Below, one piece after another: positions 10,571-22,229 of a stretch of 64,000 nucleotides of DNA. The notes under the pieces are model-generated. The model saw nothing but the letters and a program-made list of their open reading frames with translations. It did no database searches and was not told where the DNA came from. Source of the stretch: Icerya purchasi (Eukaryota > Arthropoda > Insecta > Hemiptera > Monophlebidae); assembly GCA_039619475.1 (NCBI GenBank), contig CM077116.1, positions 33,243,183 through 33,307,182 on the forward strand. Direction: 5' to 3'. The position numbers and the translations under genes are program-made. Numbering within the stretch: position 1 is the stretch's first letter; the number at the start of each line of letters is the position of its first letter.

Positions 10571-12142
10571 TAATTTATTTATTTATTAAGTTTGACAGTC
10601 CTAGGACTGGTTTAACTCCATGGTAAGCCTTTTCCAACCCCTCCGATTTTGCGCAGTTCTTTTCATTTTCCAGTATCGGTCTGTGCCTGCGTCCTTCACC
10701 AACCCGCTGATAAATGTGTTCCTCGGTCTACCACGTCTTCTGTTTCCCTGAATTTGTCCTTCTATTACATCGCGAAGGAGACCGCCGTGTCTAAGTACAT
10801 GTCCCATCCAGTTTAATCGTCGTTTCTGTATCGAATGGACCGATGTCCTTTCTTCATCTACTCTCCGTAGTACTTCTGCGTTTGTGGTTTTTTCAGTCCA
10901 GCTTATTCTTTGTAATTTCCTCCAACACCACATCTCGAAAGCCTGCAACTTTAAGATATTCCTTTTATTCAGGGTCCACGTTTCCGCGCAGTACAGCGCT
11001 ACTGGCCACACGCAAGTTTTAACGATGCGCTTACGTAATTTCAGTGGTATTGACTTTTGGCGTAGTATATTTTGTTTTTCCCGCCAGGCAAGCTTAGCTA
11101 GTCTGATTCTTGAGTTTATTTCCATATTTACACAGTATAAGTCCTCTGTTATTACTTGACCAAGATATTTAAATGCTTGCACCTGCTCGATTTTCTGACC
11201 CTCTATGTCTAGTTGAAAACGTTTAGGTTGCTTGCCAATCATCATTGTCTTTGTTTTGTTGACGTTTATTTCTAATCCAAACCGTTTTCCTGTATCATTT
11301 AAGGTCTGCACCATTCTCTGCAATATTTTCGGAGAGTCAGCAATTATAACCTGATCATCGGCAAATTTTATCGTTTGAAGTTTTTCCCCTCCTATGCAAA
11401 TTCCATATTTGGCCATATTTGGTTTTTGCTAAACTTAGTTTAATCACAAGCTCCGCATATACATTAAAAAGGAACGGAGATAGCAAACATCCTTGCCGTA
11501 CTCTTTTATTTATCTTTGCCGGCTTAGATATATCTCCATCTACTCGGATAACAGCCGTTTGTTGTGCGTATAAGTTATATATCAGGTTTAATATTCGTTC
11601 AGGACATTTTATTTGCTCAAGGAGTGGGAAGAGCCTATGTCAATTGACCCGATCGAAGGCTTTAGTGTAATCGATGAAGCACACGTACATATTCCGATTT
11701 ATGTTTATCAATCTCTCCCCAATATTCCTTAGCGTCCCTATTGCATCTCTAGTTGATACGTTCTTACGGAATCCAAATTGCGATTTGTCTAAAAATTGCT
11801 TTATATACTTTTCCATCCGCCTTTTTATTATTTGCAACAGTATTTTCAATGCATGCGGGATAAGACTTATCATTCTATATTCTGTGCATCTAACCGCGGC
11901 TGGTTTCTTTGGAATCGGGACAATAACTGATGTACAATGTTCTGCTGGCCATGTACCTTTTTGATAGATGTTTGTAACTAATCTAAAAAGCGCGTCGTGA
12001 ATACACAGTTTTATCATTTCGGCTGCTATGTTAGCAGTACCGGGTGCTTTATTGTTTTTTAACATTTTAATTGCCGCATCAAATTCGTCCCTTAAAATAT
12101 TATCACCCGACCATTGATCTAGCTGCGCGTTTGAACTTGGTT
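10571..12142 (-). mobile_element. RTE-like non-LTR retrotransposon, 5' truncated
   Basis: This minus-strand element of about 1.57 kb contains the reverse transcriptase and C-terminal region but no endonuclease. It has a very short 3' UTR after the stop (10601-10603) and an ATTT/TA tail. The 5' limit at about 12142 is where coding similarity stops, next to another decayed element. The mariner at 9244 interrupts or abuts its tail. No target duplication could be confirmed. Confidence 0.8.
10601..12140 (-). pseudogene. Reverse transcriptase of RTE-like element, frameshifted
   Basis: The gene would copy element RNA into DNA at a nicked target. Reading the minus strand: the first part (12065-11640) has LKNNKAPGTANIAAEMIKL and ends in YTKAFDRVN (RT motif A). 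A second frame (about 11638-11417) has RVRQGCLLSPFLFNVYAE (motif B). A third frame (11416-10601) has FADDQVIIADS (the YADD-type catalytic motif C), FKYLGQVI, the hallmark AFEMWCWRKL, and RRRGRPRN near the C-terminus. The motifs are in the right order, so the gene is whole from early RT to the end but needs at least two frame changes. This C-terminal architecture is that of RTE-type endonuclease-RT proteins, often mislabelled craniofacial development protein 2-like. The copy is dead. Confidence 0.85.
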
Positions 12143-12164
12143 TATATATGTATGTATATACTTT

Positions 12165-12745
12165 TTTTTCTTTAGATTAGGCTTGTCTAACTGATACAGC
12201 GCTACGGTTCGAGAAAACATCAGTGAGGAAAGAAACTAGATTTTAATACGATTACAAATGGTGGAGACTATAGGAGGTACAGGGAAAGAATGAAGGAAGC
12301 GTTATAGAAAGGTTTAATAAGGGCTAGACGTAAAAGCACGAGTGCTCGGTGATCGGCAGAGTCAATTAAACTGCAATCATGTGCGGCTGGGACGGAAAAA
12401 AATGGAGAGGAAAGAAGAGACAGAACGGAAAAAAGAGTCACGATTAAAGCGAAGACGACAGATATTGGAAAATAATATTATGCCATGGTTGAGACGGCGG
12501 GCAGGGCTGTATCGACAGATAAAAAGACCGAGGATTTACAAAGAAAAGTGAACGATAGACACAGATCGTAATAGTTAAGAGTGACAATTTTCGGAGAGGA
12601 GATTTGTGTTAGTAGCAGGAAATATAGTAAGGAATTGGCCGTTATGTGCAAGCGCATCAGCCTGCATATTACCCTCGATCGCCGGATGACCGAGGAGACC
12701 CACGAGAAACATGATTGTAAAAGAAAAGAAAAGAGCCGAAGTATC
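12165..12745 (-). pseudogene. Decayed family A-like RNase H C-terminal relic
   Basis: The reverse complement matches, block by block, the plus-strand relic at 26990-27560: a GNMQADALAH-type end of RNase H, then a T- and C-rich region, ending near GATGTTTTCTCGAA. No single frame is open. It is the 3' end of an RNase-H non-LTR element lying in the same orientation as the neighbouring RTE-like element but from a different family. Limits are approximate. Confidence 0.65.
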
Positions 12746-12749
12746 GAAA

Positions 12750-13985
12750 AGACGAGACCGATAGAATAATTTTGAAAGATAAATTTTGATTATATTGGCG
12801 TAAGGTGAAAATTACACATGAAAACTTAAACGTTGCAGAAAGTTGCTTCTAAACTGGGCTGAAGGAAGAAGTTTCTGATAGCGAAGCAACACTAATATTA
12901 TGAAGATCCAATAGATTTTTGAGAGTACTTTTGTTGTCTTTTATGCTGCGACAGTTTAAACATCTAAACTTTCGCTGTACTTTGACTTTTTATGTTTGTA
13001 TTAGAAACACTCTATAATAAAGCGACATAGTCGCGCTGGTTAACGTTATTTGCACCAGGGATATGCTAAATCAAAAGCTACAGAAACCGTGTCGCATTGA
13101 ATGCTCTGGATGAAATCTGTAAGCGCTCTACCACGCAAACACTTCCGGTGTACCATCGCAGATAAAGCGAAGATCATTTAATATCGGACAGCTGGCGGGG
13201 CTAATATTTTTAACATCCGCAGTTTAACTCGAGACTTTCTTGAGAACTGGAAAACAAATCTGTTACGAACAAAACGGTTTCGACCCGGACAGATCGAAAC
13301 TGGATCAACTTCTGTATCTGAAAAATACAATAAACGTTTCCATGAAGCGTAATTCATTAGGCGTGGTGATCTTCCGTAGTTTCTGCTAGTAAACTTTCAC
13401 GGAGCGTAACGCGGCGTTTTATAACCTCTAAAAGGCACTTCATAAATTCTGATTTCGTAGTTAACACCTATTTTCATCCGTAGCATCACGCGCAAACTAT
13501 ACTTTACACCGCGTATAGAACATTAGTATTCTCAGACCTACCTGAACTCGAAATTGTTACGAATTCAGTACTTAAATGCCATTTAATCTAGTTATAAATG
13601 ATATTATAACGTTGTTGCGAGTGTGTATCTTTTGTTGACGACTTTTCTATGTTCGTCCCTTGCATTAACGTTGGACAATTAATAGAAATAACACACCCGT
13701 TTTGCGCACAGGGAAATAAAAGCGAAGTTGGTTTCTCATGCGGTGAAACATCAGCTACCTGTTGATGCAAAATTGCTGTCGTATACCTACCATTTTCACC
13801 AGACCGATAGCTGGTTTATAATACACCGGTTCTTAACGGTCGATCGAAAAATGTTGCGTACGAGTATGACTATTCAGCAAATTCAACTACTCAAAACTTA
13901 AAATAATTGCCGCCAACAGATTAACAGGTCTCTATATTTATCGAACTTTAATTCGATCGAGATTCCATTATGGAGAACAAATATG
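12750..13985. other. Unassigned DNA
   Basis: I see no recognised coding relic, inverted repeat or tRNA-like sequence. The ORFs here are short and show no family signature. Confidence 0.5.
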
Positions 13986-13987
13986 AA

Positions 13988-14188
13988 ACTTTGAAACAAA
14001 TATAACACACACTTTAAATACACAATACTATATTATTTATTTAATAAAACAACACTGACTAGTTTCGGATAATGACACATCATCACTATGAAGATGGATA
14101 CAATTATCCAAAACTAGTCGGTGTTGTTTTATTAAATAAATAATATAGTATTGTGTATTTAAAGTGTGTGTTATATTTGTTTCAAAGT
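13988..14188. repeat. Near-perfect long palindrome (foldback element)
   Basis: Arms 13988-14073 and 14103-14188 (86 bp each) are reverse complements with two mismatches that I can see, around a loop of about 29 bp. The arms start ACTTTGAAACAAATATAACA. Beside the loop both arms carry ACTAGT followed or preceded by a TATCC-type half hairpin, similar in layout to the 7.1-kb element. It contains no ORF. The high arm identity suggests recent origin, gene conversion between arms, or snap-back synthesis. Confidence 0.9.
14086..14121 (+). ncRNA. Hammerhead-like motif (decayed first box)
   Basis: The right arm and loop read CTATGAAGA, then a perfect hairpin TGGATA-CAAT-TATCCA, then AAAC and TAGTCGG. 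The hairpin matches stem II and AAACTAGTC matches the two-base-pair stem III with C as the cleavage base. However, the CUGAUGA box is disturbed and the G of GAAA is A. The opposite arm on the minus strand has GTGATGA and CGAAACTAGTC but a poor stem II. Neither is a complete hammerhead; together they suggest decay from one. Confidence 0.3.
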
Positions 14189-14189
14189 T

Positions 14190-15126
14190 TATAAAAGATC
14201 ACAAAGTATGAAATCACATTAAATATGAAACTAATCAAACGCCGAATGCATGCAGTCGGAGCTTTTCATACTTTACCGCCTATTAGTTTATATTATACGA
14301 AATCGTGGAATGGACTCTTCATCTATGGCGACGAGAACTAATCTCTATCAATATTTTAGCTCACCTAAACCTTGCCGCGGAGGCTTAAGTAAAAGACGTC
14401 TACTCGGTTTCGACACTACTGAGATATTAATTCCATTTCGATCGATGACGTTCTGAAATTTTATAACGGAATATTTTCCGCTGTTGGTGAAACGTTTCTC
14501 TTCATGGATCTCTATACCTTTGTATTATGGTCAAACGAGTAGTTGATATAACTAAAAATGCCTTAATAAGAACATCCTAATAGTACGACAAAAGACCTGC
14601 TGAGTGACCTAAACGAGGGACGTAGGCTGAACAGAAAACAACCTCAAGATCTCATATAAGTTATAAATGTATAAGTAATATGTGTGTGTTCGTGATGTGT
14701 GAGGATGTATATCCGGGCGTGGGTGCGGGTGCGGATGCGTGTATGTATGATATGTATGCGTACGTGAGAATACAACAGTATGTGTGTATGCATTTTGTGT
14801 ATATATATATATATAAGTTAATTTTAGCACCTTTCACTGGATGGGTTGCTTATTTATGTTATTTTATTTTATTCCATGGATTACCGAATAGTTGATAAGA
14901 CTAGGTGTAAAATAGCAAGCAAAAGAAAAAAAAAATCTTCTGCGATATTTACAAACTAAATATCTCAGCCGAATTGAATGAAAAATAAGAGAGATTACTA
15001 AACGGGATTGTGTAATGGAAAAACGAACTAATACAAGGCGATAAAGAAGTGGAACTAAAATCGTTGTACGCTATCCGAACCAAACGAACGAAAAAAGGTC
15101 AGGAGAAGAAAAATAACTGATTGATC
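14190..15126. other. Unassigned DNA with GT-rich microsatellite
   Basis: A GT/TATG-rich simple region lies at about 14680-14815 and ends in a TA run. Low-complexity ORFs on both strands there are artefacts. The rest shows nothing recognisable. Confidence 0.6.
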
Positions 15127-15141
15127 GATTTACGCGGTTCT
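15127..15141 (+). repeat. Left target-site duplication of family A insertion
   Basis: The 15-bp sequence GATTTACGCGGTTCT is repeated exactly at 18879-18893, directly after the A tail. These are the two copies made when the element inserted. Confidence 0.92.
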
Positions 15142-18100
15142 TGCCTTGGAGAGTTTACTTGATATACATCAAATTCACATTGCCTTAATTTTCGAATCAT
15201 GGCTCAAACAATCTGAAACGTTTCATCTTAAAGATTTCTTCGTGGTTCGTTCTGATAGAATAGACGGCTACGGTGGTGCTGCCATCCTTATTAGAAATAA
15301 TATACATTTCCAATCTCAAAATGTACACTTCTCTTCTGTGCCATCTTCTCGTGATCCGAATGTAGTCCACATTTCTCATCGTTCCATTTTTCCCCGCCCA
15401 TTAAACATGTCTGTACGTACTTTCCTCCGAATTTTAATCTCAATAATTTTCCCTTTCCCTCCTTTCTTAATAGTATTCCTCCCTCCTTCATTATTGGAGG
15501 TGATTGGAACGTTCATTCTCCTCTTTGGGGTTGTTCTAGTCGAAACAGTAATGGAGTGGTTCTTGAAAACATTATCCTCGGACATAATCTTATCCTCCTT
15601 AATGATCAATCTCCTACTTTGTACAAAAGTCCTTCCATTTTTAGCGCAGTCGATCTCTCCTTTTCTTCTCCCGATCTTGCTCTTAACTGTTCTTGGAAAA
15701 CTATTGATGGTACTTTTGGAAGTGACCATGTCCCTATTATTGTATCGTTCAAAAGTCTTCCCCCATCATCCATTTACTTCAAGCCCTTCTGTGCCTCCAA
15801 ATGCAGTATCCCCAAAACTAATTGGGAACAATTTAGTCGTTCTGTTGACTCTTCTCTTTCCCTTTTGCATCATAACTTAGATCCTATTTTAAAGTACAAA
15901 TACTTTACAGATTCCATCTTACTCGCCCTTTCTTCCTCATTACCACCAGTGCCTTCTAAACCTCGCCGTCATGCAGCTTCATCCTTATGGTGGAATAATA
16001 ACTGCAAGGTGGCTTTTGATGCCAGCGTCGCTACTTTTAGAACCTTCCGTCGCTGTTCCTCCTTTTCAAATTTTATTGACCATAGAAAAGCTAACGCTAG
16101 AGCCAGATACATCCTAAAACAAGCCAAGAAGGAATCTTGGAAAAAATTTTGCTCTTCCTTTTCCCGGACCACGTCTATTTCCCAAATTTGGAGAATGGCC
16201 AAAGCCTTCAAAACTCCCAAATCCGAACACCATTCTTATCATAACATCTCTTCTGACATACTCGAATCCTTTATTGACAATCTAGCTCCCAGTTATGTTC
16301 CTTCCTTTGACGAAGTAAGTTCTCCTTCTTCTTCTCTTCCAAATTCATCTCACTTCCTCACTTCAGAATTGCACTTCAATGAACTCCTCTTTTCGTTGCA
16401 AAAATCCTCCAATTCGACTCCAGGAATCGACAAAATTTCCTTCCTTGTTCTTAAAAATCTCTCTAATTTCTCACTCAAAATTCTCCTCGAAATTTTCAAT
16501 TCTTTTCTTCTCTCAGGACTTACACCTCCTATTTGGAATTAATTTATAATCATCCCAATTCCTAAGAAAATTCCAAATTCTTTTCGACCTATTTCTTTGG
16601 CTCCTTGTTTTAGAAAACTATTCGAGACTATGCTAAACCGGCGCCTTGTTTGGTGGCTGGAACATAATAATCTCGTCTTCTACAATATGTTCGGTTTTCG
16701 TCCTGGTCTTGGTCCTTCTGACTGCATCAGCCTTTTTCTTTCTGACATATATAAAGCTCTTCTCGAAAGAAAATACACGATCGCTGCCGTTGTTGATGAG
16801 TTTCTGCTTTCGATAAGGTTCATCTTCCATCCCTTAAAAATAAGATGATTTCTTTTGGCATTCCTGTTCAACTTTCTTCCCTGATAATTCAGCTCTTTCA
16901 AAGTAGAACCATTTATCTTTCCACTCCTTCCTTCTCTGGCTCTAGATGTGTATTCCGTGGCCTTCCTCAAGGATCATGTTTGAGTCCTACTCTTTTTAAT
17001 ATCTATTCGCTTGAAATAGCTTCTCTTCCCGTCTCAGCCTCTACACTCCTTTTCGCGGACGATATTCTTATTTATTACTCTTCAACTTCCATCCACTCTG
17101 CTAAAGATGAACTCAATAATTCGTTGAACTTGCTTGAATTCGCTCTATCCAACATCCATCTAACCATTTCATCCTCATCTGGTTGTATGGTTTTTTCCTT
17201 TCGTCCCTATAATACTTCCTTAATTAATGTCTCTTTGAACAATTTATCTATTCCATTAGTTAGGTCCTTCTGCTATCTTGGCGTTTTCCTAGACAGTCGT
17301 TTATCCTTTCGCGAACATATTTCCTACCTATATACTTCCTGTCTTAAGAGAACTAATTTATTAAAGGCTCTTTCTCCACACAAATGGGGTGGCGACCCCA
17401 GTGTTCTTCTTATTCTATATAAATCTACTATTCGTTCCAAACTTGATTACTGTTCCTTCATTTATGGCAGTGCTCCTAAACATCTTCTTTCCAAACTCGA
17501 TAAAGTCCAAAATTCATGTCTTCGTCTTTGCCTCGGTGTTCTGAAATCCTCCCCCATTCCTGCAGTACTTTCAGAAGCCAACATTCATCCTTTACACATT
17601 CGTAGATCCTTTCTTGGGGATCGCTTCCTCATAAAACGTCTTCCTATTAAGTCTTCTAAATTAGTTTCTGCCTATTCCTACATCCTGGCCAATTGGCGAT
17701 TTTCTCCCCTGAAGATTCCTATTCTTCCTGTCTCTCGACGCCTTGCTCCTTATTCTTCATTTATCTACACATATCATAAACTCCCGTTCTTTACATTCAG
17801 CTTTATAGATTTTTTATATTCTACTAATTTGTTTTTCCTTCCTTCTCATACTAAATATTCACCTTCTATCGTTTTAAGCGAGTACAACGGAGCTTTGAGG
17901 TCTCTATTTCCTCCTTCGTCTGTCCTCTTTACGGATGGTTCCAAAAGCGATGAGGGGGTCGGAGCTTCCTTTCTTATTTCTTCTCTTCCACACTACGAAC
18001 TTTATAAACTTCCTTCCTTCTGTTCCATTTTCACTGCAGAATCGTATGCAATACTCCGTGCAGTTCTGTTCATTGCACTTTCCTCCTATAATAATAAATA

Positions 18101-18809
18101 CCTTATTTGTTCTGTCTCCATGAGCGTCTTGCAGGCTATATCCTCTCCTTTTCCATCCTCTTCATGCGACTACATTATCCTTTCCATTCGTTCCTTAATT
18201 GCAAATCTCTTCTTAGTTCGTTCCATCCAAATCGATCTTCTTTGGATTCCCAGTCATAGCGGCATCGCAGGCAACAACCTAGTTGACTCGTTTGCTCGCT
18301 CTGCTTCCTATAACGGCAAATTTGTCAATAAATTTCCTGCCAATAATATCCTTTTTCCATCCAAACGAGCACACCTCAAATCATGGTCGGATACCTACAT
18401 TACCTCCTTTTCCAATCCTCATTCCTTTTACAAACTCTTGCAACCTCTTTCTTCATCACGTTCCTGGTTTGCTGATTTCCCTGGTTTCAGTCGTTCCGTT
18501 ATTTCCTCCATAACACGTCTTCGTCTCAACCATAATTGTCTTCCTTCGTCTCTCTTTCGTTTTTCTATTGTTTCTTCCCCATACTGTAATTTTCATCCCT
18601 CAGATCATGACTGTGTTTGTGATGCAAATCATATCCTTTTTGAACGCTCTCTTCTTGTACAGCAGCGTTCCCTCCTCTACACTAAGCTTCACCACCTAAA
18701 ACTACCTACTAGTTTTTGTGCTTCCTACATACTTTCCTTTCCTTCACCAGATGTTGTTCCAATCTTAGCGGAGTTCATTTCCTCTATTTCTTTATATATC
18801 AAAATTTAA
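15142..18809 (+). pseudogene. Endonuclease-RT-RNase H polyprotein, disrupted
   Basis: The polyprotein would nick DNA, reverse transcribe the element RNA and degrade the RNA strand. The endonuclease shows DGYGGAAILIRNN, GGDWNVHSPLWG (about 15496) in another frame, and SDHVPII (15721). RT begins around STPGIDKISFLVLKN (about 16420), with FGFRPGLGPSDC, RGLPQGSCLSPTLFNIY and the catalytic LFADDILIYY (17046-17075). RNase H follows with FTDGSKSDEG (17926), TAESYAILRA (about 18033) and WIPSHSGIAGNNLVDSFARS (about 18243), then a Cys/His knuckle ending CVCDANHILFE. Defects: a frame change at about 15360-15420, an in-frame TAA at 16540-16542, and a one-base loss near 16798. The third RNase H acid, usually in a SDS-type motif, reads CSVSMS, so the Asp is lost. 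The last 654 codons (16845-18809) are open. Confidence 0.92.
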
Positions 18810-18878
18810 TCATGTTTTCGTAATTCTTTGATGATAAGTCACATTGCCCTTGGTTGGCGTTCCCAAAAAAAAAAAAAA
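15142..18878 (+). mobile_element. Family A non-LTR retrotransposon, 5' truncated with TSD
   Basis: This 3,737-bp insertion is bounded by exact 15-bp duplications and ends in an A tract (18865-18878). It begins inside the endonuclease region, so the 5' UTR, any gag-like ORF1 and the endonuclease N-terminus were lost, as expected when target-primed reverse transcription stops early. The order endonuclease, RT, RNase H, zinc knuckle is that of the I/LOA-type clades. The coding strand is rich in T and C. It is the reference copy for the other family A pieces in the window. Confidence 0.93.
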
Positions 18879-18893
18879 GATTTACGCGGTTCT
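18879..18893 (+). repeat. Right target-site duplication of family A insertion
   Basis: Exact repeat of 15127-15141, immediately 3' of the poly(A). Confidence 0.92.
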
Positions 18894-19004
18894 AAAAAAG
18901 CTATAGTAAAAACGCTTTTATTGTGACACTAAAGTAAAAACTTCAGAGGTTGTTAAATTACTTTAATAAAAAGAGACACCGACTGGGAAAACACACTTGT
19001 TTTT

Positions 19005-20095
19005 TTATTTTTAAGGCTCAGCCAACGAGAATATTAGCCCAATAAATGGGAAGACGGAGAAAATAAAGTTTTATTCTTAAACGTTTAAGGATAGAGGAAA
19101 AAAAATATTCAACGACGGCAATAACAGAAGTAGAAGGAAATGAGAGAACGTCAGAGGCCACCACCGATGGTAAGGAATGTAGGAATACCAAGTTTCAGTA
19201 GAGAAGAGGTCAAACATTTGAAACATGATATCAAGGTTAGAATGTATGTGGAAGGAGGATGAAAAGAATAAAATAGAATAGAGCAGAATCGAAAAAAGAC
19301 GTTGTAGGAAAGAGACTGTGATTAAAGCGAAGGCGACAAATAGCCGAGATTATGGAGCGTTCATGAGGGAGAGTAGGTATTTACAAAACCATGGGCTAGG
19401 AAGAAGATATGGCTGAACAGAGAGGTGAAAGAAGACGGAATTCAAAAATGAAGGAATGCCATGATCTGAAATGAGTCACTTAAGAAAAGAAGAGCGATAA
19501 TATGAGCTGAAAATGTTCCCGATAATCTGCCACTGGACACTAAAGAGCGGGCTAATGAATGTCATTACGCTCGATGACACTAAGTGACACTGGAAATCTA
19601 CAGAAGGTCAATCTCGATGGAGTAGGAAAAGATCATGGATGAGAGTATGAGAAGTATTGCACAATCGGAAGAAGAAAAAGGAATGTTAGATTTGATAGCC
19701 GGTAAAACACTTTTAGAATCCAAAATTATGATTACTTTTTGGGAAAGTAATTAATGTGAAAATGAGTAGAAGAGCGCGAAGAATAACAATAGATTTCGCA
19801 GGAGAAAATTAAGCTAGGAAAGATTAGAAAAATCCAGAACATATAACTCAAGGCAGGCAGAAAAAGGCAGAACCAATTCCCCATTCGGTCCTTTGGAGCC
19901 GTCAGTGTAGATAGTGGTGTGTGTAGGAAAACAAGAACCTAAAGCACTGGAAAATTCAATTCTAGCGACATGTTAGGGGATAAATGTAGAACAGAACGGT
20001 AAAGAAAGACGTTTAATAGGACGAAGCGAATTAGGAAAACTGAAAGAGAAATAAAAAAGTTCATCACGACTATAAATAAATGGCGAAAATTTGAA
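19005..20095 (-). pseudogene. Family A-like 3' relic (RNase H and knuckle), inverted
   Basis: The minus strand in broken frames gives IYTDGSKGPNG near 19900 (start of RNase H). Closer to 19150 it gives a C-terminal block ending VLSFPSTSVIAVVEYF, equivalent to the ILSFPSPDVVPILAEF end of the 15.1-kb copy. The strand is A/G-rich on top, as expected for the reverse of this T/C-rich family. No long frame survives. It lies back to back with the plus-strand relic starting at about 20110. Confidence 0.7.
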
Positions 20096-20109
20096 GAAGA
20101 CGAACAGTA

Positions 20110-20510
20110 AGGATTTCTTGAACGCTCCATAATTTGGACTATTTGTTGCCTTCGTCGCAGTCTCTTTTCTGTATCATTTTCTCGGTTTTCATTTGCTTCT
20201 ACTCCACTTTGTCTTTTCATCCCCCTTCTAATTACTTTCCTTATGACGCTGATATTATGTTTTATTTGTATGTTCAGTGTTTTTCCTGCTGAAAAATCGT
20301 CCTTTTACTTTTTTTCTACTGGAACTATCCCTACTCCCTTTATAAATGCTTCTTATATTCTCTCATTTTCGTCTACTTCTGTTCTTCCATTTTCGTTCTC
20401 TATAATCGTTCGAGAATATTACATTATTTTCTTCTTTTTCCGATTTCTTGGACTAATGTACACGCGAATCTATGAGATGAAAACAACAAGGAACGTGTCT
20501 TAAAGCATTT
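20110..20510 (+). pseudogene. Family A-like C-terminal relic
   Basis: A plus-strand frame ending at 20503 contains INASYILSFSSTSVLPFSF, matching ASYILSFPSP.VVPILAEF of the reference copy. Upstream a CSVFPAEKSSFYFFSTG block matches the FERSLLVQQRSLLY stretch. The zinc-knuckle cysteines are partly lost. The segment 20110-20170 is also the reverse complement of 19305-19365, because both are the same part of the element in opposite orientation. Confidence 0.7.
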
Positions 20511-22229
20511 ATAATATTAGCCATTTGGCACACTGATACGCTATCCGCTGTGGAAAAAACAACAAAACGAAGCGGTTTTCTTTGTAAAATTTTTTGGATA
20601 AAATCTAAATGGCGATATAATAATGTTAAGGGATCATCATCAGTCGGGAAAATTGGTCAAGATTATACCGAAAATAAAAAATTAAAAAATAAATGTCGCA
20701 AGAATTACGAATAAATGTTGGACTTTTTCAAAGGCGGTTACGGCGGCATTTCTCATTTAATTGATAAAAGTCGATTTTTCTCTGTTTGTTGTTACTCTTT
20801 CGCGACAAAAAAATTTTGATTGACCGATTAGGCTGAAATTTTGCATGAACATTATTTCTCTGTGCACCCGGAGGGATGAGACAAAGAACTGTTGCAAACT
20901 GTTTCGCCGTTTCACCGGTGATTAATTGCACATTTTTCTCGCCGATATTTAAATTTACTGTAGTGAAGTCATCGGTCAAATCGAATTTAAACATCACTGG
21001 GAAGCTATTTTAAATTTCTACGAAGAAAAAAGTCTCTCGCTATTTTGACGATACCGGTTAATTGCGAAAAAAGCCGTCCTCGAATGGCTTCCGGTGAATA
21101 GGATTATTAATGATGTCTGCGTGATTGTTAGTTTGACAAAAAACTACCCAACAAACTGAGCTGAAACTTTGTCTCGCGTTATTTCCCGAGAATTTCTCAA
21201 AATAGCCGTTTTCTCTCGTAAAAAAAAAAAAAAAAGTTTAATATAGTATAATATAAACGGGGGGGGGGGGAACTGACTTCGTATGCTTGTTTATTTTCAT
21301 CGCTTTAATAATTACTGATTGTTGCTCACGCCAGAAAACATTGTACGTAAAAATTTTATGGAGTAATCACCTAGATATTTAGAAAGTTGATTTCCCAAAA
21401 TAGATGGAAAATTTTACTCGTTGAACCATCATCTTTCGATGTATAGACAGATACACACGGGATTACAGTCATTCGAATTACATACAGAATATCGTCATGA
21501 ACATCTGTACAACAAAAATGTACAATTCGATAGGTACACGATATTTGGAATCGAACTGGGTCATTTATTAATTTTTACTGGAAAAAAAGAAAAATTTACC
21601 ATCACCGAGAATGAAGAATTGTACTTTAAACGAAAATGATTCGCGATTCCTCTGCAAGTACATTATTCTCTTTTAAAATGTCGTATTCGAAAAAAGAATC
21701 GTTAAAACAATTAGCGAAAATTTTTAATATCCGTTTTTATTCTTTTTTATGTTTCTGGGTTTTCAGTTAAAAATCTCGCCATTCCTTTGTCTATAGTCTC
21801 TATTCGCATGCTATAATACACTCTTCTATCACATACTTTATCTGCGCACCAGTTGAAATATTTTAAAAACTGCTTAACTGAATTAAACGTATCCGGCATT
21901 CCGGACAATTACAATTTACCTGTTTAATGTATTGAGCATAATCCCGCTTGTTACTTCGCAGTAAGCTAATTCGTGTCCGCTTGTTTTTTTGTTTTGTTTA
22001 ATCATTTACTTTTGCACAATTTTATTTCTTCTCAGGTTGTTTATTCAGTGTTTTCCCTACAACTCACCACGTACGCTAAGCGATGACTTGTAAGAATTAA
22101 AAATTGTTTCTCTTCTCTTTTTTTTTTTTTTTACTTTTTTCTCCTTTTAATTTGGTTTTTCCGGTTGAACCTCTCGTCGATACGCCAGTATACATCTGAG
22201 GAAACTACAATATTGAACAATTTAATCCT
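20511..22229. other. Unassigned DNA with low-complexity tracts
   Basis: A tract at about 21220-21235 and a G tract at 21259-21270. An 89-codon minus-strand frame (20728-20997) and a 72-codon plus-strand frame (21421-21639) are open but match nothing I know. The first contains LITGETAKQFATVLCL and could be a relic of a coding gene. Confidence 0.4.

Noticed and set aside
10884..11964. Plus-strand ORFs of 83-96 codons
   Set aside because: Antisense shadows of the RTE-like reverse transcriptase.
14609..14895. His/Thr/Tyr-rich ORF and its opposite-strand partner
   Set aside because: Produced by the GT/TATG microsatellite; no domain.
15146..15880. Single 244-codon ORF as one protein
   Set aside because: Its second half is in the wrong frame: endonuclease motifs continue in the frame of 15556-16542, so the long hydrophobic tail is an artefact of a frame change.
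21421..21639. Further SINE body copy (GACAGATACACACGGGATTA resembles 907-926)
   Set aside because: The likeness is limited to about 20 bases and does not extend in either direction.
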